Of a stretch of 64,000 nucleotides of DNA, positions 31,043 through 42,884 are shown one piece after another. Numbering within the stretch: position 1 is the stretch's first letter; each line of letters starts with the position of its first letter. This DNA comes from Hexactinellida sp. DTS-2022 (Eukaryota; Porifera; Hexactinellida), in assembly GCA_028753945.1 (NCBI GenBank), contig JAPNXP010000014.1:1054001-1118000 (forward strand), read 5' to 3'. Position numbers and translations under genes: made by a program. The notes below the pieces were generated by a model. That model worked only from the letters and a program-made list of their open reading frames with translations. It had not been told where the DNA came from and searched no databases.

Positions 31043-31328
31043 AGGCAGTAAGATTAGAACTGGGCCACTATACTATAGTATCGGCACAGTAATAATAACC
31101 AAGGCAGTAAGATTAGAACTGGGCCACTATACTATAGTATCGGCACAGTAATAATAACCAAGGCAGTAAGATTAGAACTGGGCCACTATACTATAGTATC
31201 GGCACAGTAATAATAACCAAGGCAGTAAGATTAGAACTGGGCCACTATACTATAGTATAGTCGGCACAGTAAAAATATTAAAGGCAGTAAGATTAGAACT
31301 GGGCCACTATACTATAGTCGGCACAGTA
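31043..31328 (+). repeat. Y module array, five copies
   Basis: Five ~57 bp units with identical aagattagaa spacers. Three have a shortened palindrome (ctatactatagtatcgg), one is full and one reads ctatactatagtcgg. The identical spacers suggest local amplification. Confidence 0.8.
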
Positions 31329-32332
31329 AAAACGTTATAGTAGGGTCCTACTATAGTTTTATACTATAAGTGCACACTATTGAATTTACCTCTGTCGGGC
31401 TTCGGCCGGCCGGCCGGCCGTACGCGATGGCCTGACTAGACCATTGGTGATAGAGATTTAAAATTTGGACAGGAGATATAGAATTCCCTGAAGATGATCA
31501 TCTCGAAGCCCGAATTCTCAATTTCGCTTTTGTTCATCAGTTATATCGAAATTTGTATTCTGGTCCAGTGACTCTTTAATAATTCGAATTATCAATTGAA
31601 ATTATAGGGTTGTATTCTCCTAAGGATGTTCTTTCTATTTATCAATTAAAATGAATAGGTCGCTAACCAACTCTAGGTTTTATTAACGATTATTTACATA
31701 AATCAGCCATCTTCTCCATATTGTAATTACTCTATAGTATACTGAATACTATAGATTATAGAACATAGTAGTATTACATAAGCATACTATCTGCTAGATA
31801 ATGACTGTTATTAATTGGTTTGTAAGTGAATATGTGTTTCATACAAGTGCAATGAAAACACTTGGAAGTTGGAACATTGTTGTTGATGATGTCAAATAAT
31901 GAATTCTATTATTCAAATAGTAACGTAAATACTACGTATTCCTAATTCTACGTATTTGTAATAATTAATCTTTAATTAATTTAAACATTTGAAGTCTTCA
32001 CAATTCAAACATTAATTAAATTAAATTACACTAAAATGAAATGTAATATGAATATTAAAATTCTAGTTAAATCGGGAAGTGCAGAGGAGCACACTCCCAT
32101 CCCTTCTGTGAGGGTTTTTTTTTGTGTATTAAGTTACTATTAACCATAATAAATAGTTGAGCTTTTTAAAATTTTTTTATTTCCTTCTATAGATAAGGTC
32201 GATATTCTAACTGATAAGAAAACAGATTGAGTTTCAGTACGTGCTAAATAGGATGATCTTATAGCATATGAACTTTAAATATATTAATTTTATATTTCAG
32301 AATACTATCTCTAAATTTCCCAAGATTTACGA
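31329..32332. other. Upstream of NHL gene 1; no gene seen
   Basis: 31322-31390 contains tagtagggtcctacta and tgcacactattg, matching in reverse 56913-56965 beside the YR retrotransposon. A CGGCCGGCCGGCCGG tract lies at ~31400. 32175-32330 matches the upstream region of NHL gene 2 at 45390-45530, so the flanking duplication extends into the promoter. Confidence 0.5.
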
Positions 32333-33562
32333 ATGGCTACTGTTAATCCATTGAGTGAAGATAACTACGAATTAGAATTACATCGAATGGGAGAGAATAT
32401 TAGAAATAAATTTGTTGAATTAATTGATTGCTTGAAAGCTAGAGAAAGTGAGCTATTGAGAGAGTTGGATAATATTCTAGCTTCTTATCTCTCTTATAGA
32501 AGCGAATTGGAGAATGTTAATGAAAAGAAACGAGATCTTGAAACAACAAAATCTTTTCTTCAAAATCAACTTCTAACTTCTCCAAATAAGTATATTCACG
32601 AAAACATTATTTCACAATTGAACACAGAACTAAAAGCTATCGAAACTCCAATAGAACCTAAAATGATTAGTTTTGAGTGTGACAGCAACAAAATGTTAGC
32701 TGAATTGAACAAGTTGGGTAAGTTGGTAGAGAAAGTGAGAAGTGGAATTGACTATAAAAGCAAGAAACAACCTCTAGTGAGTGTTTGTGAGATAGTAAAT
32801 GGAATGGAAGAACTAAACAGTCCACTTGGAGTAACAGTCGATAATAAAACGGGCAATATTTACATAGCAGATCAAGTTAATAACTGTGTAAAAGTATTCG
32901 ATAGTACTGGCAAGTATTTGTTCAAATTTGGAGACAAGAAAGGAGAAGAAAAGATGTTCTTACCGAAAGGTGTAGCTATTTGTGGAGATAGAATTCTTAT
33001 TTCTCAAGGTAACTACTGTATTCTCAATTATCAACTCAATGGGAAGTTTGTTTCTAGAATCGGTAAACAGGGAAGAGGAGAGTTAGAATTTGACTTTCCC
33101 TTTGGTCTAACGATTGATGAGTCTAATGGAGACATTTATGTTAGTGATTTTAATAATAATCGTATTCAAACACTCAATAGTGATTTATCTTTCAAGTCTC
33201 AGTTTGGAAATGATACACTCAAACACCCTCATGATGTTAAACTCTCCAAAGAATACATTTATGTTCTCGATGAATCTAATCCTTGTCTCCATCTATACAA
33301 CTATAATCACATTCTACAGAAGAATGTTATATCTCAAGGCTAAGGAATGGAAGTTATTAATCCATTTTGCTTCTTCATTGATCAAACGTATAATATTCTC
33401 ATTTCAGATCGTAGTTCTCACTCTATTCATATTTTCAGCCCTCAATTCCAGAAGATTCATACAATATCTACCTCTAACAATCCTACAGGTATTACAGTGG
33501 ATAAAGAAGGAAGAGTCATTGTAGTTACTCAAGCTGTTAAGAACTGTCTACAGATATTTTGA
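32333..33562 (+). pseudogene. Coiled-coil/NHL gene 1, one nonsense codon
   Basis: A 409-codon frame interrupted only by TAA at 33341-33343 (codon 337), where paralogs have CAA in RGQGMEVINPF; a single C-to-T change. Residues ~15-130 form a coiled coil (ELLRELDNILASYLSYRSEL). From ~150 there are about six NHL/beta-propeller repeats (PLGVTVDNKTGNIYIADQ, NCVKVFDSTGKYLFKFGD, FGLTIDESNGDIYVSDF). There is no RING, B-box or filamin domain. NHL propellers bind protein or RNA in TRIM2/3/71-type proteins; the role here is unknown. Confidence 0.8.
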
Positions 33563-34123
33563 TTCCTTCTTTTCTTCCTTTCTATTAACTTAATTGAATT
33601 CTTTAGCTTGTAGTTCTATCTATTTTCTACATGTTATACTGTGAAGTTTTCCTTTAGTCTAATCCCTTTTTGCGTGTTTTAATTGGTGCATACATATGCT
33701 TTACTGATTTTAGTCGCATTGATTTTTAATCGTGAATATTCTTTCGGGTACAATTTATGTTTGACAATGGGCAAGATAGTTCTTCCATTATTACACTACA
33801 ACTGTGTTTAGAATCTTTAGATTTACTAATTAAGTTTGCAATAATCCATTGTCTATACATACTATAATTAATTAATATGATAAAATTCCCAAAATATAGT
33901 AAAGCTTTTTCAAAATTCCAAATATACTAAACTTTACTTGCACTCAAATATTAAACTAGATCTTTCCGAATCTACTCAAGTTTTATAAATTAATTACAAT
34001 TCTCAAGTTTTGTCGAAAAATTCCACATTTACTCAAGTTTTCAATAAATTGATTAATTAAATTCACAGATCTACTCAAGTTTTTGAATGGCCATATTCGA
34101 TCTATCTTGTATATTAAATCACA
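33563..34123 (+). repeat. Duplicated 3' flank of NHL genes
   Basis: Similar in reverse to 43880-44150, 46920-47967 and 62560-63373, with the words actcaagttttataaatt and ccattgtctatacatac. It holds no gene; it shows that the NHL genes were duplicated with their 3' flanks. Confidence 0.7.
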
Positions 34124-35460
34124 ATGTGTTTTCTTTGTTTGTTTGTTTGTTCACCATTTTTTGAGGAGCTGGAAGAGCTACATTATTTAATTCTGCAGGG
34201 GGATGGGAGAAGACCGCGACGAGCTGATCACCACGTTTGTCGACATATATTACTTTCCATGCGGTCTGGAATAGGGGTTACAATCCCGGCCATATTTGTA
34301 ATCCCGGGATTTCGGGATTGACCTTTTTTTCTAATCCCGGGATTCGGGAATCCGGGATTATAATTTGTCTAATCCCGGGATCCCGGGATTTCGGGATTAG
34401 ACAAAGAAACCCAAGGGTGCCTAATAAACCACCTTCACACTTTAATATTTTGTTATATGCTTTGTATTGAGCCAGCTTACCACATACAGATCTCAGAAAA
34501 TGTTTCCATATTTCTGCAACAGTAAATTTTGAAATTTAGTACTTTCAGCCATAGGTAGATAATTTCATATTTATGAATTCTCTAAGATTAGTCATAATTT
34601 ATTAAATAGGAATCTTCGATTCATCGTTTGTTAAATTTTAACAACTATGATCACAAAGATTATCATTTAACACTGAATTCAAATAAGAGTTGATAAGAAA
34701 TTATATGCATCCTACAAGTGGATGATTGTTTGTCTAGCTAGGGAATCTAATTAAATATGTTTGGATCATACAAGCAAACCTGTCCCATTCTTTGACTGCA
34801 ATTAAAGCCATTAGATACCAAGTTCGGAATCCCGGGATTGAGAAATAATCCCGGGATTGGAAAACGGGATCGGGATTAAAAAAACAATCCCGGGATATAA
34901 TCCCGGAGGTGAAATGGATCGGGATCCCGGGATTGTAAGCCCTAGTCTGGAAGCCACGCAAGCAGAGCCCCAGCTCGCTACAAATGCGCCACCGCCGACC
35001 CACCTACGCCAGTCTCGCCACCCGCACCAGGCCGGAATATCTCCCGTGCTACGTCTCTTCCATCGTACGGCACCCAGGATATCGTTATGCGCAGGGAATT
35101 CTATTGTGGAATAACTTTTTGCAGAAATTCCAATTTATTATGTATATGATTGATACATTGGTGTGTATTCTTCATAAGGCACGTTCTCACCTAGTACAGC
35201 ATATTTTAAAAAATATCCTGTTTCATTAATTCATACTGACGTTTTGTTATAGGTTTTCTCGCGAAATTTGAATAATATGGGTATCTTGCATCAGCTCACA
35301 CTATTTCCAGAGGTGCAATGGACGTCTCATATAATTTGATGATTCTGCAAATATGAATTGTCAGTTGTTGATTCCATTATTTCAGCATTGAATACAGAAT
35401 TATCAATTTTAAGTGTCAATGGATTATATCCCAAACCACGACTTGACTTTCAGCAGGGTT
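34124..35460 (+). repeat. R repeat, copy 1, split by a hAT-like element
   Basis: Non-coding repeat next to the NHL 3' flank, with (TTTG)n, gaggagctggaagagctac, tgatcaccacgtttgtcgac and later ttcagcattgaatacag. Copies on the other strand are at 46130-46920 and 61866-62560. The 34272-34944 element interrupts it. Confidence 0.7.
34272..34944. mobile_element. hAT-like element inside R repeat
   Basis: Termini TAGGGGTTACAATCCCGG and CCGGGATTGTAAGCCCTA are flanked by a perfect 8 bp duplication GTCTGGAA (34264-34271 and 34945-34952). AATCCCGGGATT words crowd both ends. The uninterrupted R copies at ~46755 and ~62395 lack it. Confidence 0.9.
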
Positions 35461-35485
35461 GCCGCTTTTTTGCCTTTTTTCTATA

Positions 35486-35976
35486 CAGTGTAACCTCGCT
35501 AACCGGGGCCTCGATAACCGGGGAGCGGGGATTTTATTTATTTATTTCGTCGTTTAATATACAAATGACTCTCTCTAACCGGGGGATTGCCCTAAGCGGG
35601 GAATGGGGAATGTGATCTGGTTACGACTTCGTATATTACTTTAAATCCTAACCTCGCTAAACGGGGAATTTATAACATAAGTCGAGGTGAATATGTATAT
35701 TATAGTGTCTTACTAATAGTATTTACATAATACAAACAATGCAATCTACTAGTTTCTCTAAATCTGAAAGTTTCTAGAACACAAATAAGCTACACGGCTA
35801 ATTAGAATTTCCGAAAAAGTATGTGATGCTTGCCTGCTTAAGTGACTAAAATATAAGTTTTAATATAAAGTCAAGACCATAGGAAAATCAATAAATAGAG
35901 ACACCCTCTAACCGGGGACTGGGGAATAACTTCAAAATCTGTAGTCCCAAATTCCCCGGTTAGCGAGGTTACACTG
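35486..35976. mobile_element. pogo/Tigger-like MITE
   Basis: Inverted ends CAGTGTAACCTCGCTAACCG and CGGTTAGCGAGGTTACACTG with TA on both sides; interior CTAACCGGGG words. No transposase frame. Confidence 0.88.
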
Positions 35977-35999
35977 TATTATTATTTTATGATATAGTA

Positions 36000-36137
36000 C
36001 AGGGCCGTAGCCACTGGTCAGGTTTCAACCTGACCACTTTTAGTTGGTTGGACAGGTTAACCTGAACCCTTGGCCCTGTTGGTACTGTATCCAGCCCGGT
36101 CTAACCTGACCACTTTTAACTGGTGGCTACGGCACTG
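36000..36137. mobile_element. Short MITE, superfamily unclear
   Basis: Inverted ends CAGGGCCGTAGCCACTGG and GGTGGCTACGGCACTG, with internal TAACCTGACCACTTTTA words. Flanking tagta/tagta is too short to assign a superfamily. Confidence 0.65.
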
Positions 36138-36430
36138 TAGTATAAGTAAATAACTGGATTTTTTTGCTAAAATTAGTCAAGATACGAGTACCAAGTTTTG
36201 TTCTACTCATGTATACTTGTAAGTAGTTAAGATTCTTTAGCCAATTATTAGTACACTGTACTATTATGTTTTAATTCTAATTTGGAAGAAATTCTTTAAA
36301 ATATCCCGGATGGCCTTGCGCCTACATCCTCCAGAATGTTGTTATACTAGATTCGATGCTGAATCTTTTTCTCCGTTTAGTTTATATGTCGATCTATGCA
36401 TTCAATGCAACCACGTGTGGATTAACTTTA
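36138..36430. other. Intergenic, nothing recognised
   Basis: AT-rich sequence without ORF, repeat module or duplicated flank that I can recognise. Confidence 0.4.
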
Positions 36431-36674
36431 CAACATGTCTTTTTACAATTTTGTGAATTATATAATGCGAATGGGTTGGTTGGTGTTGGGTGATCACCCA
36501 ACACTCACATAAAAAATGCTGACTCATCACTTATTATATTCCACGGTAACTTGAATATCTTTGAAATGAGGTGAGCTAAAACGAAACTTCCAACTCACCA
36601 TGGGTCGTAGCCTTTTGAAAAATCTTTCTGAAATAATTTAACGCCTTCATAGTGATGATGACATGGCGAAAAAA

Positions 36675-36789
36675 TCCAAAATTGCAGCCTGTTCCCACAG
36701 CATGTTCCTTTGGAGGCACTATCAATAAACCACCATCAAAATATAGTGCCACCAAAGGAACATGCGTCGGCACAGGCTGCAATTTTGGA
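36675..36789. mobile_element. X foldback module (copy 5)
   Basis: TCCAAAATTGCAG arms; immediately followed by a Y module (tail order X then Y). Confidence 0.8.
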
Positions 36790-36795
36790 TTTTTT

Positions 36796-36847
36796 ACTGT
36801 GCCGACTATACTATAGTATAGTGGCCCAGTTCTAATCTTACTGCCTT
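36796..36847 (-). repeat. Y module next to X
   Basis: Single Y unit with the ttctaatcttactgcctt spacer, between X (36789) and tatttctccgtg of a Z unit end. Confidence 0.75.
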
Positions 36848-37270
36848 GGTTATTTCTCCGTGTCGCCTCCCCAGGCTAAACCATAAGTGCTAGAGCTCTG
36901 AGATTTTCAGGATAGGTGTCTGGTTGTTGATTAATGTGCACTTCGTGGCCTGATTTTTCAATTTCGACTTGGGAAAATTTTTAAGGGGACTTTTAGCTTT
37001 TTTTGTCCCACAAGAAAATATATGCAATAACAAAAAAATTTAGAATCATTAGTATCAGAAAAGTATTTTGCAACTGATAGCTCTTCACGATTTTTTTAAT
37101 CCGTCCTCATTTTCCTGATAATTAGGCTCAAAGTTGCCACAATTCACCCTTAACTTTCTAAAATGTTAAAATCATTAATATTCACTTATGCAATTATTTC
37201 GTGGTTTCGATGAAGATCTACTATTTATGAATAATTCAATTGATTCAGTGTTATTTCGATTCAAGTTATT

Positions 37271-37638
37271 ACTGTGCCGACTATACTATAGTATAGTGGC
37301 CCAGTATTGGTCTTAGTGCTTTGGTTTGTTTTTACTGTGCCGACTATACTATAGTATAGTGGCCCAGTTCTAATCTTACTGCCTTGGATGTTTTTACTGT
37401 GCCGACTATACTATAGTATAGTGGCCCAGTATTGGAATCACTGCCTTTATTTTTATTATTACTGTGCCGACTATACTATAGTATAGTGGCCCAGTTCTAA
37501 TCTTACTGCCTTTAATAATATTATTACTGTGCCGACTATACTATAGTATAGTGGCCCAGTATTAGAATCACTGCCTGTATTTTTACTGTGCCGACTATAC
37601 TATAGTATAGTGGCCCAGTATTAGAATCACTGCCTTTA
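37271..37638 (-). repeat. Y module array, six copies
   Basis: Six units, each with a full CTATACTATAGTATAG palindrome but with three different spacer types in mixed order (tcttagtgctttgg, tctaatcttactgcctt and gaatcactgcc). This is unlike the homogeneous array at 31043. It forms the tail of the ZA unit that begins at 37645. Confidence 0.82.
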
Positions 37639-38953
37639 TTTATATTATTATTATTTCTCCGTAGCAGGTGCCCTGGCCACACCTGTATACATAGAGGGCT
37701 GAAACTTGGCATGTAGATTCGGAGTCGACGTCTAATTTGCACCTGGGGTTACGATTTTGTATTAACAAATTTTTGACACATCTTTAACACCTTTCAAAAT
37801 TTGTCTGGTCCATAACTCAAAAAATGTTTTACTAAACCCCAAAATTTTATTTCACATTTGGATTCGCCATAAAATTCTGCGTCTGAGGCGAGAAGAAATC
37901 TTTCAATAAAGGGGTCAATTTCTGCCATAAATGGGGGTTGAAATTTCTTTGTTTACTGACACTTCAATTTCAGTAAAGTGTTAAATCTAATTCTATTGTT
38001 TCAACTTGTAATAATTATATTGATTTAACTTGTTAAATCCTACTCTAGTGATTCAACTTGCGATAATTATATTGATTTAACTTATAAATTCCAGCTGGCT
38101 TCTATTTAATTTTAGTATTACTATACAATTGATTAAATTAAATAATATAATATAAGGAATTTGTTGACTCAACTCAACCAACCATGGATAACATTGCTAA
38201 AATAAATAACTAATAATATTATTTATTATCAATACATAATGAATGAATGGCATTAAACTAAAGATGGTTTATGATAGAACCGTTAAGATTTTACATTCCA
38301 CAACAACGACAGATTAAGTGATTATATTTATTTCGGCGAGAATATTCTTGCACAATTAATGACTGACTTAATTAATTATAATTAATTCATTTTGTATTTA
38401 ACTTATAGACGGTTCCAAATAGATTATTGGGGTTATCGAGTGCGTGGAATTCAAATATTATAGTGAAATTCAATTTAAATTAATAATAATTGCAAATAAT
38501 TGAACTTAATTTATTTTGCTGTATATAATAATGGTGTTAAATAATAAATAAATAAATTAAATATTTATACTAACTAGATAAATTTCATTAATCTCAGAGA
38601 TGATACAAGATAGAAACAAACTTTCAATTTATCAATTGGTCCTTATGCCAGGTACCACCTATACAAGTGGGTCTTGACACCTTGAGGTGATTATGACATC
38701 GTCAAAAAAATGTATTTTTACAATTTTTTTAATTCGATATTTAAAATGGGTTAGTTGATGTTGGGTGATGACCCAACACACACATAAAAAATGCTGAGTC
38801 ATCAGCTATTATATTCTACTCAAACTTGAATATCTCTAAAATTATATGAACTAAATGGAAACTTCCACCACTCTAAGGGTCGATGCCTTCTGTAACACCT
38901 TTTTGAAATAATTTAACACCTTCATAGTGATGATGACATGGCGAAAAAAAAAA

Positions 38954-39068
38954 TCCAAAATTGCAGCCTGCGCCGACAGAATGTTCTTTTGGAGGCACTA
39001 TAAATAAACAACCAACAAAATGTAGTGCCACCAAAGGAACATGCGTCGGCACAGGCTGCAATTTTGGA
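38954..39068. mobile_element. X foldback module (copy 6)
   Basis: 115 bp inverted repeat with TCCAAAATTGCAG arms between ZC and ZA on the minus strand. Confidence 0.8.
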
Positions 39069-39465
39069 TTTTTTTTATTATTTTTTTCTCCGTAGACGGT
39101 GCCCTGGCCAGAGCTTAATTGTTGATGGGCTGAAACTTGGCATGTAGGTGCGATGGGACCGGCTAATTTGCACCTGGGGTTACGATTTTTCGTTAACAAA
39201 TTTTTGACACATCTTTAACACCTTTAAAAATTTGTCTGGTCCATAACTCAAAATATGTTTTACTAAACCCCCAAATTTTATTTCATATTTGGATTCGCCA
39301 TAAAATTCTGCGTCTGATGGGAGAATAAATTTTCCAATAAAGGGGTCAATTTCTGCCATAAATGGGGGTTGAAATTTCTTTGTTTACTCACACTTCAATT
39401 TCAGTAAAGTGTTAAATCTAATTCTATTGTTTCAACTTGTAATAATTATATTGATTTAACAAGGG

Positions 39466-41510
39466 TGCCCTGTACTGATATTTTGACACCCGACGACCTA
39501 ATGTTTTTATTGCGTTTTTGGATAGTACTAATATATCTAAGATATCCCTGAAAATATTAGAGTTCTACTATGTATATATCCTTAGTTATGAACTAGACAA
39601 TGTCAATATAGGCCTAATCCATACTAGCCAAATATTTAAAAAAAAAAATTATGTTAGTTTTTAGCGCGAAACATGTCAATTATAAAATATACCTGAGTCA
39701 ATACTCAATGTTTTAAATCGAACCGAAATATGCTTTTTCTTTAATCTACTCTATGTTATTGTCATTTTTGTGAAATTGGTCAAAAAAACCCAACTATTTT
39801 TCATTAAAAGTATACTAATTCAATTTTTTTGTATTATATTGCTAAAACTGCCCGCTTTTAAAACATGCGCCTACATATACTGAGCATTTTTAAAAAAGTT
39901 TGACTTTCTAGAATAAAAATTCTCTTTTTTACATCCATATGCCCAAATGGTCTTTTTTTACTCCTTCATAATTAGCATTTAATTAATTTGTGTCGAAGTG
40001 GCTGAGTCTAGAATATGAAAGTGCGAAGAAAAGGAGTTCCTAAACTGCATAAAATAGATAATGTCATTTGAAATTGAATTAGACTATATTTAGCAATTTA
40101 GAGCTAAGCTCTATCTCATTTGGATCAGAAGTTGGATTTTTGTCACCCTTTTAACATATTGCCACTTTGACACCACCATATTTGGGCATTTGAAATCAGA
40201 ACACATCATTCGATTTATAATATAATCCCAAAGTTTATCCAATGAGTAAGAAATAGTATCATGATGTGACTAGAATTTTAGAGCTAGTCTCTGCTGTCCA
40301 GAGATCAAGAGTTACAAAAATTTGCTTCGTCATCAAAATTGGGCACATCAAATTGCCATATATGGTCATGTTAAAAAGTGTGACACCTAGAGTCCTAAAA
40401 TGTATTATAAACGTATAGAATGTCAGGTATTTACAGTATTTTCTAATGCCTATGATCATTTTATCTCAAAGCGTTTCTGAAATATCAACAGGTGTGAAAT
40501 GTCAGATTTTTTGCCCCCTTCTGTGGCCCAAAAGTCCATAACTTATCGAATAATGATTGGATCGTGTTGTGTAACGTCTCATTTTGTGCGCAAATGCTAT
40601 TTCCATATTTGTATTACCAAATTGGTGTTTTATATAATACATTATTGTATATTTGAGGGCCTTGAGGTGTGAAAATATGACAAAACAGACAAAACCATAG
40701 TCATAAATTGGTCATAACTCATGATATATTATTGTAAAAGTGTTGAAAACAAATGCTACGCATAGATAAGAAGCTGGCGCATTTTTATGAAGAATAACAG
40801 AATTATTCTGCTGTCCAATTTCCCACAGTAATATATGATCACCGGGTACTTGCATACCCTTCATATTCTTTTATGCCCCTAATTCCCTAATTTTTGACAT
40901 ATTCCTGAACTTTTTGACGTGAACCTTTATATTTTGACCTGTAGATTCCGAATTTTTTAATTTTGGGAACAATATATGGCAGTGCAGAATTTTTTCACCT
41001 CTTCTGATGTTGAAATTCGGAAAAATTCGTGGGCCGCAGCCTTAGAATGCTTATAAAACCAAAAATAATTATCAGAAAGTCAAAAAAATTCTCTGGGGTA
41101 ACACATGATACATCCTCAGACCCTTGAACTAGAATTGAAATTTTTTTCTTCTAACATTTTATAACGATAGTTTAGTGCACGACTGCGTTTTATGATTATT
41201 TTGAAAAAATGCCCTTTAGCATCGTTTCTTCTGCAAAAATAAATAAAATAAAAATTATTACTGAGAGGAAATAGTCTCATAATAATATGTTCAAAAATTC
41301 AAAAAGATTCAACAATTTTTGAAAAAATGTCATGCCCATATAAGGAAGTCGACGTCTTATTAAAAAACACCATCTTGATTGAAAATTAAGAAAAAAAAAA
41401 ATCATAGAAGTTAATCTCTATCTCATCTAGAGTATTCCTAGTAGTAAATTATGCAATTCTGAGATTCACCATGAACGCCCGAATATCAATACAGGATACC
41501 CTTAAGGTTA
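39466..41510. mobile_element. ~2 kb element with weak terminal inverted repeats
   Basis: Ends AAGGGTGCCCTGTACTGATA (39465 on) and TATCAATACAGGATACCCTT (to ~41505) are imperfect inverted repeats. The interior is AT-rich without an ORF above ~70 codons and has recurring phrases such as gtcataactcatga. No target duplication was found. Probably a non-autonomous DNA element. Confidence 0.45.
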
Positions 41511-41927
41511 GTTCATTATTTAAATTATGTTTAGTCATTTAAAAATATTATATTCTGCTAATGCTCAATCGTGATGTAATTTCTAATTATCTGATCTAGC
41601 TTCAACCTTTCTTTGCAATTTCTCCGTTTGAAATCTCCTTATATTATTTTTAGTGAAAATACTCAACTTTGACTTCACTGGTAAGTCTGGTTGAATATGT
41701 CACAGTCATTGAACATTTTTTTAAAATTAAGTACGTATATAATGAATTAACCAGATATGGGACATCGATACGATTAGGAACGTAGGTAAAAATCCATGAT
41801 GTGTATCCTAGCAAAGATTTAAATGAAACTAGATATTTAAATTAAAAACGAGGTATTCTGCGCATAGCTCAGTCATAAATTCGGATTTTGTTTAAATCCA
41901 TTGCATCGAATCAGTGTAATTCTATAA

Positions 41928-42884
41928 CTCTCACTAGCTATTGTCTTTGAACGAGTGCAAATAGATCTCACACAGATTGCATTCGATAGTCAAGATATTC
42001 TTTCTAAAAAAGGTTTTAAATGGATTTTGACAATAATTGACTGTTTTTCAAAATATGCATGGACCTTTCCATTGCAATCAAAGGAAACAAACCCAATCTG
42101 TAGGATACTCTGTGATTTGTTTCACAAAGAAGGTGTTCCAACGATTTTACAAAGTGACAATGGAGGGGAGTTTATATCGAACATAATCAAGTTTGTAATG
42201 CCTAAACTTGGAATCAAATTGATAAATGGTTCGCCATACTCTCCTACATCTCAAGGGCAAATCGAAAGATTTAATAAAACACTAAAGAATTTACTTAAGA
42301 AAGAAATTCAAATTGAAATGTCCAAGTCTAATAAATTAAGAGTGGAAAATTGGCCATGGGATTTATTACCTAAAGTAATGGATATATATATTCATAACAA
42401 ACATAGATCTTTATCTAGAACGCCATGGGAAATATATTATGCAAGATCTTCACCTCACCAATTAAAATATATCACACAGCTGGAATCTTTTACGCCAAAT
42501 TTTGTTGAATCATGCTCGAAACCAAATCCTGAAATAATGTATAATATAGAGAGGTACAATCTAACTAATGAAATGAGAGTTCATGCGGATATGGGAGAAA
42601 GACTGAAAGTCCATACTTTAACTCAAACACGGAAAATCCAAATCGAAAACTATCGCAAGATAACGCGAAAACAAATTTCGAAGACAAAATTAAAAGTAGG
42701 AATGATTGCATACATGCGAAATCCGAATAATTCAGGTAGAAAGAAGAAATGTCTTCAGCAAACCTTAAATGTTAAAACCAAAATATTGAAAATTAATTCA
42801 ACATCAAATCAATGCTATGTTGAATATAACACAATTCAAAAAGGTATTAACCCTTTGACTGCCATGTCAGTCACCCATGACTGA
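41928..42884 (+). CDS. Orphan integrase (rve, D,D35E)
   Basis: A frame open from just after TAA 41925-41927 to TGA 42882-42884, ~318 codons. It contains FERVQIDLTQI, LQSDNGGEF and SQGQIERFNK. Numbering from the GTG at 41955, the catalytic residues are D4, D68 and E104, with exactly 35 residues between the last two. The C-terminal part is basic. This is the retroviral-type integrase core shared by Ty3-like elements, Polintons and Ginger/KRBA2-like genes. No zinc-binding HHCC region, RT or protease is adjacent and no in-frame ATG precedes the core, so it is either a truncated transposon relic with its catalytic triad conserved or the last exon of a domesticated integrase. Confidence 0.75.
   Translation, partial: LSLAIVFERVQIDLTQIAFDSQDILSKKGFKWILTIIDCFSKYAWTFPLQSKETNPICRILCDLFHKEGVPTILQSDNGGEFISNIIKFVMPKLGIKLINGSPYSPTSQGQIERFNKTLKNLLKKEIQIEMSKSNKLRVENWPWDLLPKVMDIYIHNKHRSLSRTPWEIYYARSSPHQLKYITQLESFTPNFVESCSKPNPEIMYNIERYNLTNEMRVHADMGERLKVHTLTQTRKIQIENYRKITRKQISKTKLKVGMIAYMRNPNNSGRKKKCLQQTLNVKTKILKINSTSNQCYVEYNTIQKGINPLTAMSVTHD

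Larger units (their letters stand above)
36431..39465 (-). repeat. Z composite repeats, minus strand
   Basis: Minus-strand ZC (36431-36660), X, a Y, a diverged unit at 36850-37268 (caggataggtgtctgg, then Z-like words only), a Y array, ZA (37645-38295), a ZB head part (38300-38700), ZC (38705-38930), X, and part of ZA (39080-39465). ZA is cut off at 39465 by the next element. Confidence 0.72.

Noticed and set aside
37271..37638. Regular ~60 bp repeats resembling a CRISPR array
   Set aside because: The repeat core is a palindrome with only three recurring spacer types, the same units tail dispersed elements, and the genome is eukaryotic.
41680..41700. GGTAAGT donor-like site upstream of the integrase
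   Set aside because: The open stretch before it is under 30 nt and no partner exon or domain continuity is visible, so it is not annotated as an exon.
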